Position numbers and translations under genes: made by a program. DNA of 64,000 nucleotides from the NCBI RefSeq assembly GCF_050496765.1, contig NZ_JBNWEO010000017.1, positions 269,862-333,861 of the forward strand, read 5' to 3'. The notes beneath the pieces are model-generated. The model did no database searches, had not been told where the DNA came from, and was given only the letters and a program-made list of their open reading frames with translations. The stretch is from JAEVLT01 sp050496765. GTDB taxonomy: Bacteria; Bacillota; Bacilli; Bacillales; Cytobacillaceae. The first letter of the stretch is position 1; every line of letters starts with the position of its first letter. Positions 1 through 7,340 of this stretch are shown one piece after another.

Positions 1-690
1 AGAACCAGCTAGAGGTATTTGGGTGGGTAGCACGAATGTGACGGAAAAGTGACAAATACGGATAAAAGGGGAAATTCCGCGGATACAAGTGAGTTTTTCG
101 CGGATAAAAGGGGAAAACCCGCGGATAAACGTACAAGTTTCGCGGATAAACGGGAGAAACCCGCGGATAAAAAAGGGGGAGCGTAGAAATCCGGTAGATC
201 CGGTAGCCGGGTACCCCAATCGGCCGAGGGAATATGACGGAAAAGTGACAAATACGGATAAAAGGGGAAATTCCGCGGCTACGAGTGAGTTTTTCGCGGA
301 TAAAAGGGAAAAACCCGCGGATAAATGTACAAGTTTCGCGGATAAACCGCCAAAACCCGCGGATAAAAAAGGGGGAGCGTAGAAAACCGGTAGATCCGGT
401 AGCCGGGTACCCCAATCGAGCGAGGGAATATGACGGAAAAGTGACAAATACGGATAAAAGGGGAAATTCCGCGGATACGAGTGAGTTTTTCGCGGATAAA
501 AGGGAAAAACCCGCGGATAAAAGGGAAAAACCCGCGGATAAACGTACAAGTTTCGCGGATAAACCGCCAAAACCCGCGGATAAACGTACAAGTTTCACGG
601 ATAAACGGCCCAAATCCGCGGAAAATCATACAAGTTCCACGGATAAACGGCTCTTATCCACGGTTAAACCGCCAAATCCCACGAATAAAA
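1..690. repeat. Minisatellite: 21-bp CGCGGATAAA units in 196-bp higher-order repeats
   Basis: The segment GACGGAAAAGTGACAAATAC recurs at about 39, 235 and 431, an exact 196-bp period. Inside each period are tandem units of about 21 bp, each beginning CGCGGATAAA and followed by one of a few 11-nt variants. The third period is extended by extra, increasingly diverged units up to about 690. Because 21 is a multiple of 3, several frames stay open and give repetitive conceptual peptides on both strands. None has a convincing ribosome binding site, so I do not call them genes. A shorter array with the same core lies at 22,921-23,097, so this is a dispersed repeat family. No transposase is linked to it. 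Confidence 0.9.
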
Positions 691-773
691 AATCCATCCG
701 TACACGAAGACAGATCGTTAGACAAGGTAAATAGATTCTTCCGCCATTACACACCATAATAATGGAGGTGAAA

Positions 774-911
774 ATGGTGGAAAAGAACAATTCTCAGAAC
801 AAATACAATGATCAGGAGCAAAATGCCATTGAAAATCGGGTAAATGAATCATATGACCAAATGATTCAGGATGTAAAAGAGATGGTTAAAGACCATCATC
901 AATATTCGTAA
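774..911 (+). CDS. Small hydrophilic hypothetical protein (45 aa)
   Basis: This short reading frame starts at ATG 774, four bases after a good ribosome binding site (GGAGGTG, 764-770), and ends at TAA 909-911. A rho-independent terminator follows at once. The product is rich in Asn, Gln, Glu and Lys, has no membrane segment and no cysteine, and is probably helical in its second half. I do not recognise the family. The strong ribosome site and terminator support it as a real single-gene unit. It may be a small sporulation or stress protein of the kind common in Bacillaceae, but that is only a guess. Confidence 0.6.
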   Translation: MVEKNNSQNKYNDQEQNAIENRVNESYDQMIQDVKEMVKDHHQYS

Positions 912-932
912 AACAGGCGCCACACCCATTTG

Positions 933-972
933 AAAAAGCCGGGCTCCTCTCGATCGGGAGGCCGGCTTTTTT
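933..972 (+). terminator. Rho-independent terminator
   Basis: AAAAAGCCGG pairs with CCGGCTTTTT around an inner CTCC/GGAG stem, followed by a T run. It ends the 774-911 gene. Confidence 0.85.
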
Positions 973-976
973 CTTA

Positions 977-1070
977 GCTAATCAGAATTTATATCCATAA
1001 ATTCTGAACGCATAAATTCAATTACGCCTCTGTCTACGTCCAAAGGACTCGCCAGTCGGCGAGTTTTCAT
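977..1070. repeat. Dispersed intergenic two-hairpin element, copy A
   Basis: This copy matches 48,319-48,410 over its whole length. First comes an inverted repeat around CAGAATTTAT/ATAAATTCTG, then a conserved ACGCCTCTGTC block, then a hairpin ACTCGCC-AGTC-GGCGAGT followed by TTTTC. Compared with the other copy, the outer arms of the first hairpin have eroded here. It looks like a small non-autonomous or REP-like intergenic element. No coding potential is seen. Confidence 0.75.
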
Positions 1071-1090
1071 TTAATCAAACGTTTGATTAA
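1071..1090. promoter_or_regulatory. Perfect 20-bp palindrome, TetR-type operator
   Basis: TTAATCAAACGTTTGATTAA is perfectly self-complementary. Its length and composition resemble operators of TetR/QacR-family repressors, which often control multidrug exporters. It lies about 155 bp upstream of the SMR gene. No TetR gene is nearby, so a regulator would have to act from elsewhere. Confidence 0.55.
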
Positions 1091-1245
1091 AATCGAAACT
1101 AAGCAAATCCCGACTTGTGAAACTTGATTCTCCTGTGGTATTAATAAGAGGGCTAGCTGCATAAACAAAGTTAGTAGGCCATTCGAACAGTTAAAATTTT
1201 TCAAAAATGGCAATTGAAGAGAGAACAAGTAAATGAGGGATTTTT

Positions 1246-1560
1246 TTGGAATGGATTTTATTGATACTGACCATTGTGTTTGAAATTGCTGGTACGATCT
1301 CGATGAAATTATCGGAAGGTTTAACGCGGCCGCTGCCTACGATTATGATTTTTATTTCTTACGGAATTTGTTTTAGTATTTTTTCGATCGTCGTCAAGAA
1401 AATGGAGCTTGGTTTAGCGTATGCGATTTGGTCGGGAGCGGGAACATTGGCGATTAGTTTTATCGGAATTTACTTTTTTCATGAGACAATGAGTTTACTG
1501 AAGATTGTATCGATCGTAATGATCGTAATCGGAATCGTTGGCATCAAGTTGTCAATGTGA
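1246..1560 (+). CDS. Small multidrug resistance (SMR) family transporter
   Basis: This 104-residue, four-helix inner membrane protein belongs to the SMR (EmrE/Sug/Ykk) family of proton-coupled exporters of cationic drugs, guanidinium or polyamines. The membrane-embedded acidic residue is present in helix 1 (Glu13, in VFEIAGT), as is the helix-3 signature AYAIWSGAGT. The length is standard. The start is TTG 1246, chosen because GAGGGA at 1235-1240 sits five bases upstream. SMR proteins often occur as heteromeric pairs (EbrAB, YkkCD), but this gene stands alone, so a homodimer is likelier. A TetR-type palindrome lies upstream and two hairpins follow. The substrate cannot be read from the sequence. 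Confidence 0.9.
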   Translation: MEWILLILTIVFEIAGTISMKLSEGLTRPLPTIMIFISYGICFSIFSIVVKKMELGLAYAIWSGAGTLAISFIGIYFFHETMSLLKIVSIVMIVIGIVGIKLSM

Positions 1561-1587
1561 TCTCACTGAAGATGCGGGGATAATAAA

Positions 1588-1635
1588 CCTATTGTTAGCA
1601 AACAATAGGAAGGGTATTCGAGAAGAATACCCTTT
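1588..1635 (+). terminator. Two consecutive hairpins after the SMR gene
   Basis: CCTATTGTT/AACAATAGG is followed directly by AGGGTATTC/GAATACCCT. The second ends in CTTTGAAA rather than a long T run, so it is a moderate terminator. Confidence 0.5.
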
Positions 1636-1661
1636 GAAACTATTCTGCCAGAGGTGATTCG

Positions 1662-1814
1662 ATGAGTATTCATGATCAGCTTGATCCGCATTCTCAGCTT
1701 TTTCACCACAATTGGACGAGGCCGAAAAAGGCAAAATCCCAAGTGAACGGGCATACGCAGATTTCTCAAAACACCATTATTTTGAAATCAAATGCGAAAG
1801 CCCATCGATGGTAG
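1662..1814 (+). CDS. Small basic protein, YpzG-like (50 aa)
   Basis: ATG 1662 follows GAGGTGA (1651-1657) at correct spacing, and the stop is TAG 1812-1814. The product begins MSIHDQLDPHSQLF and contains HNWTRPKKAKSQVNGHTQ, a pattern I associate with the short YpzG-type proteins of Bacillus. That assignment is from memory and should be checked. There is no signal peptide, membrane segment or cysteine. Hairpins on both sides suggest an independent unit. The function is unknown. Confidence 0.65.
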   Translation: MSIHDQLDPHSQLFHHNWTRPKKAKSQVNGHTQISQNTIILKSNAKAHRW

Positions 1815-1837
1815 TGTAGCTTCATATGAAAGGAAAG

Positions 1838-1900
1838 CCGGTGAATGCCCGGTTTTAACTGCAAAGATGGAAGGCGCCCACTTGTATGGGCGCCTTTCCA
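1838..1900 (+). terminator. Hairpins after the YpzG-like gene
   Basis: A small CCGG hairpin (about 1838-1859) is followed by a strong one, GGAAGGCGCCCA/TGGGCGCCTTTCC (1869-1900). The second lacks a clear T tract. Confidence 0.55.
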
Positions 1901-1991
1901 ATGAAGAGGGGGTTGCTTCTTTACAGATTCCCGCGGAAAATGTACCGTTTTTTTCCTAAAATAACAAATCCGCCTTCGAGTGCAGGGTCAA

Positions 1992-2198
1992 TCACAAGTT
2001 ATGGAGATAGAGAATGGAAGCAACCAAAAAAAACCACCAATGCGGTTTGAAAAGGTCATGTTCCAGCCAAAATTGCAGCCGCAAGTGGATCAGTTCATTT
2101 TTTAAATCAAGAATTTGTTTAAAATCTTGTTGAGAGTTAATGGAATTTTCCTCATACCCAGCACCCTGATGTTGTTTAACTTTATCTAGTCTTTCAAT
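1992..2198 (-). pseudogene. Possible remnant of a small membrane protein (CBO0543-like)
   Basis: On the minus strand a 68-codon frame is open between a TAA at 2199-2201 and TGA at 1992-1994, but it has no ATG, GTG or TTG start with a ribosome site. It reads like coding sequence: a charged N-terminal part (ERLDKVKQHQ, then DLKNELIHLRLQFWLEHD) followed by the start of a tryptophan-rich membrane helix (PHWWFFLVASILYL), where it stops. Bacillaceae membrane proteins of the CBO0543 type continue from such a segment with more helices. I infer a 5'- and 3'-truncated relic. The rest of 1,900-2,246 holds nothing else I can identify. Confidence 0.3.
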
Positions 2199-2246
2199 TT
2201 ATTCAAAAGATATTCAACGAGGAATAGAAGAACCTGGGCAGAAAAA

Positions 2247-2621
2247 TCATCGCTTCAGCGAATACCGCTGTGTATGTTCTACAATCTGTTCATAAGCCTT
2301 TTTATAAAGGTCAGGGTTTGGGTCTTCCCCTTTAATCTTCGGCACGTCAAAATCGGATAGCACGAAATGAAGTGCGGGCTCTACGTCATGCCTTGCCAAG
2401 CAATGTTTGCAGCAAGCAAGTGGACAGCCATCAATGGCAATGATGTTCCGCCCGGACTTTGCTGTTTTGACAAGGGGTTTGACATCGCCGCCAACACCGG
2501 CAATACAAGACATTTCAGCTATTTTTTCCCGGTCCATTTTGATGGCAATCATGTTGGCGGTTTGGGCAGCAGACGAGCAGCCAGAACACGAATACACAAG
2601 AGGCATTTCCGTTTTTTCCAT
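2247..2621 (-). CDS. DGC-domain putative zinc-binding protein
   Basis: This 124-residue soluble protein has the cysteine pattern of the DGC family (putative zinc-binding): an N-terminal YSCSGC pair at residues 11-15, a middle MSCIAGVGG segment, and the family signature DGCPLACCKHCL. Members are small and of unproven function, often near metal or arsenic genes. The start at 2621 is preferred over an in-frame ATG five codons upstream, because that upstream ATG overlaps the ribosome binding site GGAGGAG, which lies six bases before 2621. It stands alone on the minus strand, divergent from the DJ-1-family gene. Confidence 0.8.
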   Translation of the reverse strand: MEKTEMPLVYSCSGCSSAAQTANMIAIKMDREKIAEMSCIAGVGGDVKPLVKTAKSGRNIIAIDGCPLACCKHCLARHDVEPALHFVLSDFDVPKIKGEDPNPDLYKKAYEQIVEHTQRYSLKR

Positions 2622-2828
2622 TGTAAACTCCTCCACATAGTTTTTTTAAAATGTAAAGGATTTGGGACATTTAGGCTGTGAACCACGTCACTATTATAGG
2701 AATATTTTAAATTTTATAAAAACCACAAACGAAGGTTTGCTGAAATAGAGAGGGTTGAAGGAATTCGCTTGGTTTAATCGAATATATACTATGGCAAGAC
2801 CTATTTTTGAGAGGAGGAAGCGATCGTC

Positions 2829-3380
2829 ATGTCAAAAAAGGTATTGATTTTAACTGGAGATGCAGTTGAGGCTTTGGAAGTGTTTTATCCTTATTACCGT
2901 TGTCTGGAAGAAGGGTACGATGTACAAATTGCTGCACCATCGAAGAAAAAGTTGCAAACCGTTATTCATGATTTTATCGGCTGGGATACGTATACTGAGT
3001 CAAAAGGATATTTAATCGAGTCACAATTGGCATTTGAGGATGTTGCGCCTGAGGACTATGATGGCTTAATTTTGCCAGGAGGAAGGGCTCCGGAATACAT
3101 TCGTTTAAATGAAAATGTTTCAAAAATTGTTGCCCACTTTTTTGAAGAAAACAAACCGGTTGCGGCAATTTGTCATGCTGCACTGATTTTGGAAACGGTG
3201 AGCCAATATTTGAAGGGGCGCGAGCTGACTGCTTATATTGCCTGCAAACCGGATGTTGAAGCAGCGGGTGCAACGTATATTGAAAACCATTTGCATGTGG
3301 AAGGCAACCTTGTTTCCGGGCATGCATGGCCGGATCTTCCAGGCTTTATGCGTGAATTTATCAAGCTTTTAAATCAGTAA
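2829..3380 (+). CDS. DJ-1/PfpI family protein
   Basis: This 183-residue protein of the DJ-1/PfpI class I glutamine amidotransferase-like fold contains the nucleophile-elbow cysteine in AAICHAAL (Cys115, followed by His116), the upstream acidic residue Glu17 and the LILPGG loop (81-85). Members include intracellular peptidases, deglycases or glyoxalases and stress chaperones, and the sequence cannot separate these. A strong GAGGAGGAAG ribosome site lies 9 bases upstream. It is transcribed alone and ends in a hairpin shared with the convergent modB gene. Confidence 0.88.
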   Translation: MSKKVLILTGDAVEALEVFYPYYRCLEEGYDVQIAAPSKKKLQTVIHDFIGWDTYTESKGYLIESQLAFEDVAPEDYDGLILPGGRAPEYIRLNENVSKIVAHFFEENKPVAAICHAALILETVSQYLKGRELTAYIACKPDVEAAGATYIENHLHVEGNLVSGHAWPDLPGFMREFIKLLNQ

Positions 3381-3384
3381 CAAA

Positions 3385-3425
3385 AAAAGGAATCAGAGCG
3401 CTGTTGTCTCCTGATTCCTTTTTTA
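3385..3425. terminator. Bidirectional terminator between DJ-1-family gene and modB
   Basis: AAGGAATCAG pairs with CTGATTCCTT and is flanked by an A run on the left and a T run on the right, so it can serve both convergent genes. Confidence 0.85.
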
Positions 3426-3436
3426 TTACAAAAGCA

Positions 3437-4093
3437 TCATGCTTTCATCAAGTTCACGGAAATTAACATTAAAAAAGAAATGCCGATGATACTCAACACC
3501 CACAACCAAGCAAGTGACATGTTGCCTGAATCAATCGCTACGTAGATTGCGGTGGGAATGGTTTGGGTTTTTCCAGGAATGTTCCCTGCGAACATCAATG
3601 TTGCGCCAAATTCGCCTAAAGCGCGGGCAAAACTCAAGATTGCCCCTGATACAATGGCTTTCAATGCAAGCGGAAGGGAAATTTTCCTAAGTAATGTGAA
3701 TTCTGTGGCACCGTCAACGCGAGCCGCATTCTCGATGTCCTCATCAATCGATTCAAACCCGAGTTTAGCCGATTGATACATAAGCGGAAACGCGACAACC
3801 GTTGAGGCAATCACCGCTGCCCACCATGTAAAAATAACAGGTTTGTGAAAGAGCCACTCGATCCATTGCCCCACCGGACTATTTTTTCCAAAGAAAATGA
3901 TTAACAAAAAGCCTACTACGGTTGGAGGCAATACTAATGGCAAAAGAAAGGCTGTTTCAATGATCGACTTTCCTTTAAATTTCTTATTTGCCATCAGCTT
4001 TCCTAAAAATAGTCCCAGAACAAATACGAGTATACCGGAAAAAAAGGCTACCTCAATGGACAGCCTCACAGGAGACCAAAAGGTTTCTTCCAT
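3437..4093 (-). CDS. modB: Molybdate ABC transporter permease ModB
   Basis: This 218-residue integral membrane subunit has about five helices and the cytoplasmic EAA loop typical of binding-protein-dependent permeases (ENAARVDGATEFTLLRKISL, about residues 119-138), which docks the ATPase. It matches the ModB/YvgM type. Its ATG overlaps the stop of modA by one base (TAATG), indicating translational coupling. No ModC ATPase gene follows, so the transporter must borrow an ATPase from elsewhere. The B. subtilis yvgL-yvgM locus has the same arrangement. Confidence 0.9.
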   Translation of the reverse strand: MEETFWSPVRLSIEVAFFSGILVFVLGLFLGKLMANKKFKGKSIIETAFLLPLVLPPTVVGFLLIIFFGKNSPVGQWIEWLFHKPVIFTWWAAVIASTVVAFPLMYQSAKLGFESIDEDIENAARVDGATEFTLLRKISLPLALKAIVSGAILSFARALGEFGATLMFAGNIPGKTQTIPTAIYVAIDSGNMSLAWLWVLSIIGISFLMLISVNLMKA

Positions 4094-4881
4094 TATTTTA
4101 TCAGACCTTTAAACCCATACTTTTCAAAAATCTTTATCGCCTTTTCACTGTGAAGAAAATCATAAAATAGTTTGGCTTCTTTCAAATGAGAACTGTTTTT
4201 TACAACACCAACAGGATAGACGATTGGTGCGTGGGTGCTTTCTTTTGCGGTGGCAGCAATCTTAACTTTTGGCGATATCTTCGCATCTGTTTTATACACA
4301 ATTCCGGCATCTACATTGTTTGTTTCTACATATGTAAGCACTTGACGGACATCTTTCGTATAAATGATTTTCTTTGTGAGTTCCTTCCAAAGATTGAAAT
4401 GTGTTAACGTATCCTTGGCATACTGTCCTGCCGGCACAGACTCAGGTGTGCCAATGGCCAGCTTATCCGCTTTCGTTAGATCTTCAAATGCGTTGATGCC
4501 TTTTGTTGAATCTTTTGGAACAACGAGGACAAGCTCATTCCCAACCAGATCGGCGTCGTTTGCTTTTTCAATCAGTCCATTATTCACCAAGGTTTTAAAT
4601 GGATCCTCACCTGCAGAGAAGAAGAGATCAACAGGTGCTCCTTGGGAAATTTGCTGTTGAAGAGCTCCCGATCCACCAAAGTTATAACGGATTTTTACAT
4701 TTGGATGATTTTTCTCAAAGTCTGATTGAATGTCATTTAAAGCATCTTGTAAGCTGGCTGCTGCGGAGACGGTTAATTCAACTGTCTTCTCTGTTTTTTT
4801 GCTTTGTTCACTGGTAGAACATCCGGAAACGGCGAGTAATAGCAGCACTATTGAGAAAAATAATCGATACTGTTTGTTCAA
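4093..4881 (-). CDS. modA: Molybdate-binding lipoprotein ModA
   Basis: This 262-residue extracytoplasmic solute-binding lipoprotein carries a type II signal peptide with the lipobox LAVSGC, so Cys21 is the lipidated residue. The mature part has the ModA fold: SAAASLQDAL at the start of the domain (oxyanion-binding serine region), the FGGSGAL loop and AGIVYKTDA near the hinge. It captures molybdate (perhaps tungstate) and delivers it to ModB, which it precedes with a one-base overlap. The gene is divergent from the HTH/ModA-like regulator, with two tandem 20-bp AT-rich repeats between them. Confidence 0.92.
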   Translation of the reverse strand: MNKQYRLFFSIVLLLLAVSGCSTSEQSKKTEKTVELTVSAAASLQDALNDIQSDFEKNHPNVKIRYNFGGSGALQQQISQGAPVDLFFSAGEDPFKTLVNNGLIEKANDADLVGNELVLVVPKDSTKGINAFEDLTKADKLAIGTPESVPAGQYAKDTLTHFNLWKELTKKIIYTKDVRQVLTYVETNNVDAGIVYKTDAKISPKVKIAATAKESTHAPIVYPVGVVKNSSHLKEAKLFYDFLHSEKAIKIFEKYGFKGLIK

Positions 4882-4900
4882 CTTTTTTCTTCCTTCCCAA

Positions 4901-4940
4901 CTGATTATAATTACTTATAACTAATTATAATTACATATGA
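4901..4940. promoter_or_regulatory. Tandem 20-bp repeats in the modA/regulator divergent promoter
   Basis: CTGATTATAATTACTTATAA is followed immediately by CTAATTATAATTACATATGA (16 of 20 identical). The pair lies between the divergently transcribed modA and the molybdate-binding-type regulator. I infer an operator for that regulator. Confidence 0.5.
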
Positions 4941-5037
4941 CATAAAAGACTATAAGAAAGGTCACATTCGGCAATTTTTTTTGATAAATATCTTTTTTAC
5001 AAGAAGGTCAGTTAAAATAAGAGATGGGGTGATGCGA

Positions 5038-5970
5038 ATGTCGACAGAGCTTTCCTATACAATTGAAGAAGTTTCCCAGTTATTGAAAGTTTCGAAATTA
5101 ACGGTTTACGACCTTGTGAAAAAAGGCGAATTGCCTGTATTTCGGGTCGGAAGACAGATGCGAATCGATGCCAAAGACCTGGATCAATATATTCACAAAC
5201 ACAAAACCAATCAAGATCCTTCCATACAAACCGCAACTGCTGGTTCGAATCTGAATCCCCAGGATTCCAAAACGATCGTGATTAGTGGACAAGACCTTGT
5301 TCTGGATATTTTAGGAAAATATATTGAAAAAAATTCAATTTTTAAACCATTGCGATCCTATACAGGCAGTTTAAATAGTTTAATCTCGATGTACAATGGC
5401 GAAGGCGACATTGTCAGTTTGCATTTGTTTGACGGGGATACCGGAGAATATAATCTGCCTTTTATAAAGAAAATTTTGGTGGGGCATTCATTCGTTCTAC
5501 TCAACCTCCTGAAGCGAAAAGCAGGTTTTTATGTAAAAAAAGGGAACCCTTTGAAGCTTGCAACTTGGTCTGACTTAAGGCGGGACAACTTGAAAATCAT
5601 CAATCGGGAGAAGGGATCGGGAGCAAGGATTCTTCTAGACGAACAACTGAGAATCAATGGGATCGCTTCAAGAACGATCAAGGGGTATGACCACGAAGAA
5701 AGCAACCATTTAAGTGTGGCATCTGCAATTTCAGCTGGAATGGCCGATGTGGGAATTGGAAATGAAAAAGCGGCAAAAATCGTTGGGGTTGATTTTGTGC
5801 CATTAATAACGGAGCGGTATGACCTCGTTATGTTAAAAAATCGTCATTCAGAAAAATTAATCAGCACGGTAAGACAAATTTTATCTTCGCCGCAGTTTCA
5901 GTCGGAAATTCATTCGCTTGGCGACTATGATACGTCTAACACGGGAAGGATTATTTATGAAATGGATTAA
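5038..5970 (+). CDS. One-component regulator: excisionase-type HTH plus ModA-like ligand domain (YvgK-like)
   Basis: This 310-residue cytoplasmic protein has two parts. Residues about 5-50 form a MerR/excisionase-type helix-turn-helix (YTIEEVSQLLKVSKLTVYDL, then GELPVFRVGRQMRI). Residues about 85-305 form a periplasmic-binding-protein-like domain of the kind fused to such HTHs in molybdate or tungstate sensors. It has no signal peptide, so it should sense intracellular oxyanion and control the divergent modAB genes. Start 5038 is chosen because GGGGT lies seven bases upstream. An in-frame ATG at 5032 is too close. B. subtilis yvgK has the same position beside yvgL-yvgM. Confidence 0.85.
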   Translation: MSTELSYTIEEVSQLLKVSKLTVYDLVKKGELPVFRVGRQMRIDAKDLDQYIHKHKTNQDPSIQTATAGSNLNPQDSKTIVISGQDLVLDILGKYIEKNSIFKPLRSYTGSLNSLISMYNGEGDIVSLHLFDGDTGEYNLPFIKKILVGHSFVLLNLLKRKAGFYVKKGNPLKLATWSDLRRDNLKIINREKGSGARILLDEQLRINGIASRTIKGYDHEESNHLSVASAISAGMADVGIGNEKAAKIVGVDFVPLITERYDLVMLKNRHSEKLISTVRQILSSPQFQSEIHSLGDYDTSNTGRIIYEMD

Positions 5971-6138
5971 CAATTTGTTCTATTTTGTTTTACCAAAAAG
6001 TAAGTTCGGTTGCCAAAGCACACTTTCAAAGTAGAAATAAGGTTGTCTGATAAACCGTTTTTCCAATAGGTAAGCTCAATTGCCAAAGCATAGGACCTCC
6101 GGTTTTGCAAATAATAATGTCAAGGGAGGTGTTATACT

Positions 6139-6294
6139 TTGGCAAAAGATGTTCTTTGTGAAGTAAATAACTGTTCTTACTGGAGCAATGGAAATAAATG
6201 CAGCGCGGAGTCTATATATGTTGTCAGCCACAAAGGAAAACAGGCATCCAAAAGCGAAGAAACAGATTGCAAAACCTTTGTGCCTGAAGGATAA
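6139..6294 (+). CDS. DUF1540 domain protein (51 aa)
   Basis: This short protein has the four-cysteine pattern of DUF1540: CEVNNCSYW, then NKCSAESI, then DCKTFVPEG at the end. The spacing suggests a small metal-binding knuckle. The start is TTG 6139, with GGGAGGTG at 6124-6131 seven bases upstream. It is transcribed alone and followed by a strong terminator. Members are common in spore-formers, often duplicated, and their function is not established. Confidence 0.85.
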   Translation: MAKDVLCEVNNCSYWSNGNKCSAESIYVVSHKGKQASKSEETDCKTFVPEG

Positions 6295-6298
6295 TGGT

Positions 6299-6331
6299 GG
6301 AAAGGTAACCAATAGCTTGGTTACCTTTTTA
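6299..6331 (+). terminator. Rho-independent terminator
   Basis: AAAGGTAACCAA pairs with TTGGTTACCTTT, with a T run. It ends the DUF1540 gene. Confidence 0.9.
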
Positions 6332-6389
6332 GGCTATTTAGAATTTATATCATTCGTGAAAAGGCAAAGTAGTTTTTCCAAAACTGACG

Positions 6390-6830
6390 TTAAATTTCGT
6401 ATACTAGCCATTCTGAGAGTTGCCCGCCCATTTTTTTGTAAAGAGATTGGGCAATGAGGTTCTCTTTGGCTGTTTCCCATGTCATCGAGGCGAAATTATT
6501 TTCGCGGATGTATTGGAGGCAAGTTTGAAACAATTGCTCTCCAACTTTTTTCCCTCTTGCGGTTGGCTTTACATAGAGATCGTTCAAAATCGCCTGTCTT
6601 TTCACTTTCAACGTGCTAAAAGTGAAATACAATGTGGAAAATCCAATTAATTCACCGTTTTCCTCAGCGACAAATTGGAGCCCGGCCGCAGGATTTCCAA
6701 GCAAATGCTTAATCAAATTTTTCAATTCCTCTTCTTTTGGCTCGGGCTGTTTGTAGAAATCAACAATATATGCCTTCATTAAGCCGTGCAAATCGGGTAT
6801 ATCCTTGGCAGCAGCTGGACGAATCATCAT
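6390..6830 (-). CDS. GNAT family N-acetyltransferase
   Basis: This 146-residue single-domain GNAT has the acetyl-CoA pyrophosphate loop in LYVKPTARGKKVGEQLF (about residues 90-106), followed by the usual C-terminal NLIAQSLYKKMG segment. The length is normal for the family. The substrate is not predictable. The ribosome site GGGGGA precedes ATG 6830. It lies 22 bp downstream of the VOC/HepT relic on the same strand, with no other partners. Confidence 0.88.
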   Translation of the reverse strand: MMIRPAAAKDIPDLHGLMKAYIVDFYKQPEPKEEELKNLIKHLLGNPAAGLQFVAEENGELIGFSTLYFTFSTLKVKRQAILNDLYVKPTARGKKVGEQLFQTCLQYIRENNFASMTWETAKENLIAQSLYKKMGGQLSEWLVYEI

Positions 6831-6851
6831 CTAAAATCCCCCGGTTTCAAT

Positions 6852-7154
6852 TCAAAATTCTAGTATTTTTTTTGCATAGTCTGAAAAATCTGTAAGGTGT
6901 TTTTCGATGATTTGAATGAGAATATTCACATTGATGGCTTGGTAGTCGTGCACTGCACTATTTCGAAATTCAACCATTGCTTTAAGCTGTTTAGCCATGT
7001 TTTTATCAATAATGGAATGGGTTTGAAGAATATCAAAAGCATCCAGGCTTGTCTGTGGAAGCCCAAGTCGTTTTTCCGCAATAACATGCATCGCTAAATC
7101 AATCGATGCCTCACATGCACGGTGAATATTCAAAATAGCGATAAGAAAAATTTC
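6852..7154 (-). pseudogene. N-truncated HepT-like toxin (DUF86) relic
   Basis: About 100 codons match the C-terminal two thirds of HepT-family proteins, the ribonuclease toxins of HepT/MntA modules. They include NIHRACEASIDLAMHVI and the catalytic RX4HXY motif as RNSAVHDY. The first 35-40 residues of a normal HepT are missing. Instead the frame is joined in phase to the beginning of an unrelated VOC/glyoxalase domain (7155-7265). No MntA nucleotidyltransferase antitoxin gene is nearby. I infer that a deletion fused two formerly separate genes. A fused product might still be made from TTG 7265, but it lacks a ribosome site of its own. Confidence 0.7.
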
Positions 7155-7291
7155 ATAGGGTCTTTCCTCAATCCAAAGGAACGCAGTATTTTCATCACGC
7201 CAGGCGAAGTGCAAACCTAGCTTTTTATAAAAATTGATGGATACGGTTAAGTCTTTAACAGGCAATGAGCTTCATTCAAACCTTTAATCAT
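7155..7291 (-). pseudogene. VOC/glyoxalase-family 5' fragment with frameshift
   Basis: A GGGAGA ribosome site precedes ATG 7291, which opens a frame reading MIKGLNEAH and then runs into TAA after 14 codons. Moving by one base at the CATTGCC junction (about 7263-7266) restores the typical VOC start, PVKDLTVSINFYKKLGLHF, up to about residue 45, where homology stops at the fusion with the HepT relic. So a one-base loss plus a larger deletion destroyed this gene. Full-length members are about 120-150 residues. Confidence 0.7.
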
Positions 7292-7340
7292 ATTTCTCCC
7301 GCCTTTCATCGAACTCTTTATGTATTCTCCAAAGCGGATT

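Noticed and set aside
1..690. CRISPR array
   Set aside because: Units are contiguous 21-bp tandem repeats with no unique spacers of constant length, and there are no cas genes.
9..759. Long overlapping reading frames on both strands through the CGCGGATAAA array
   Set aside because: The repeat unit is a multiple of three without stops, so frames stay open by construction. No ribosome sites and no recognisable protein.
2367..2681. Plus-strand frames opposite the DGC gene
   Set aside because: They are antisense shadows without ribosome sites. The minus-strand frame has the family motifs.
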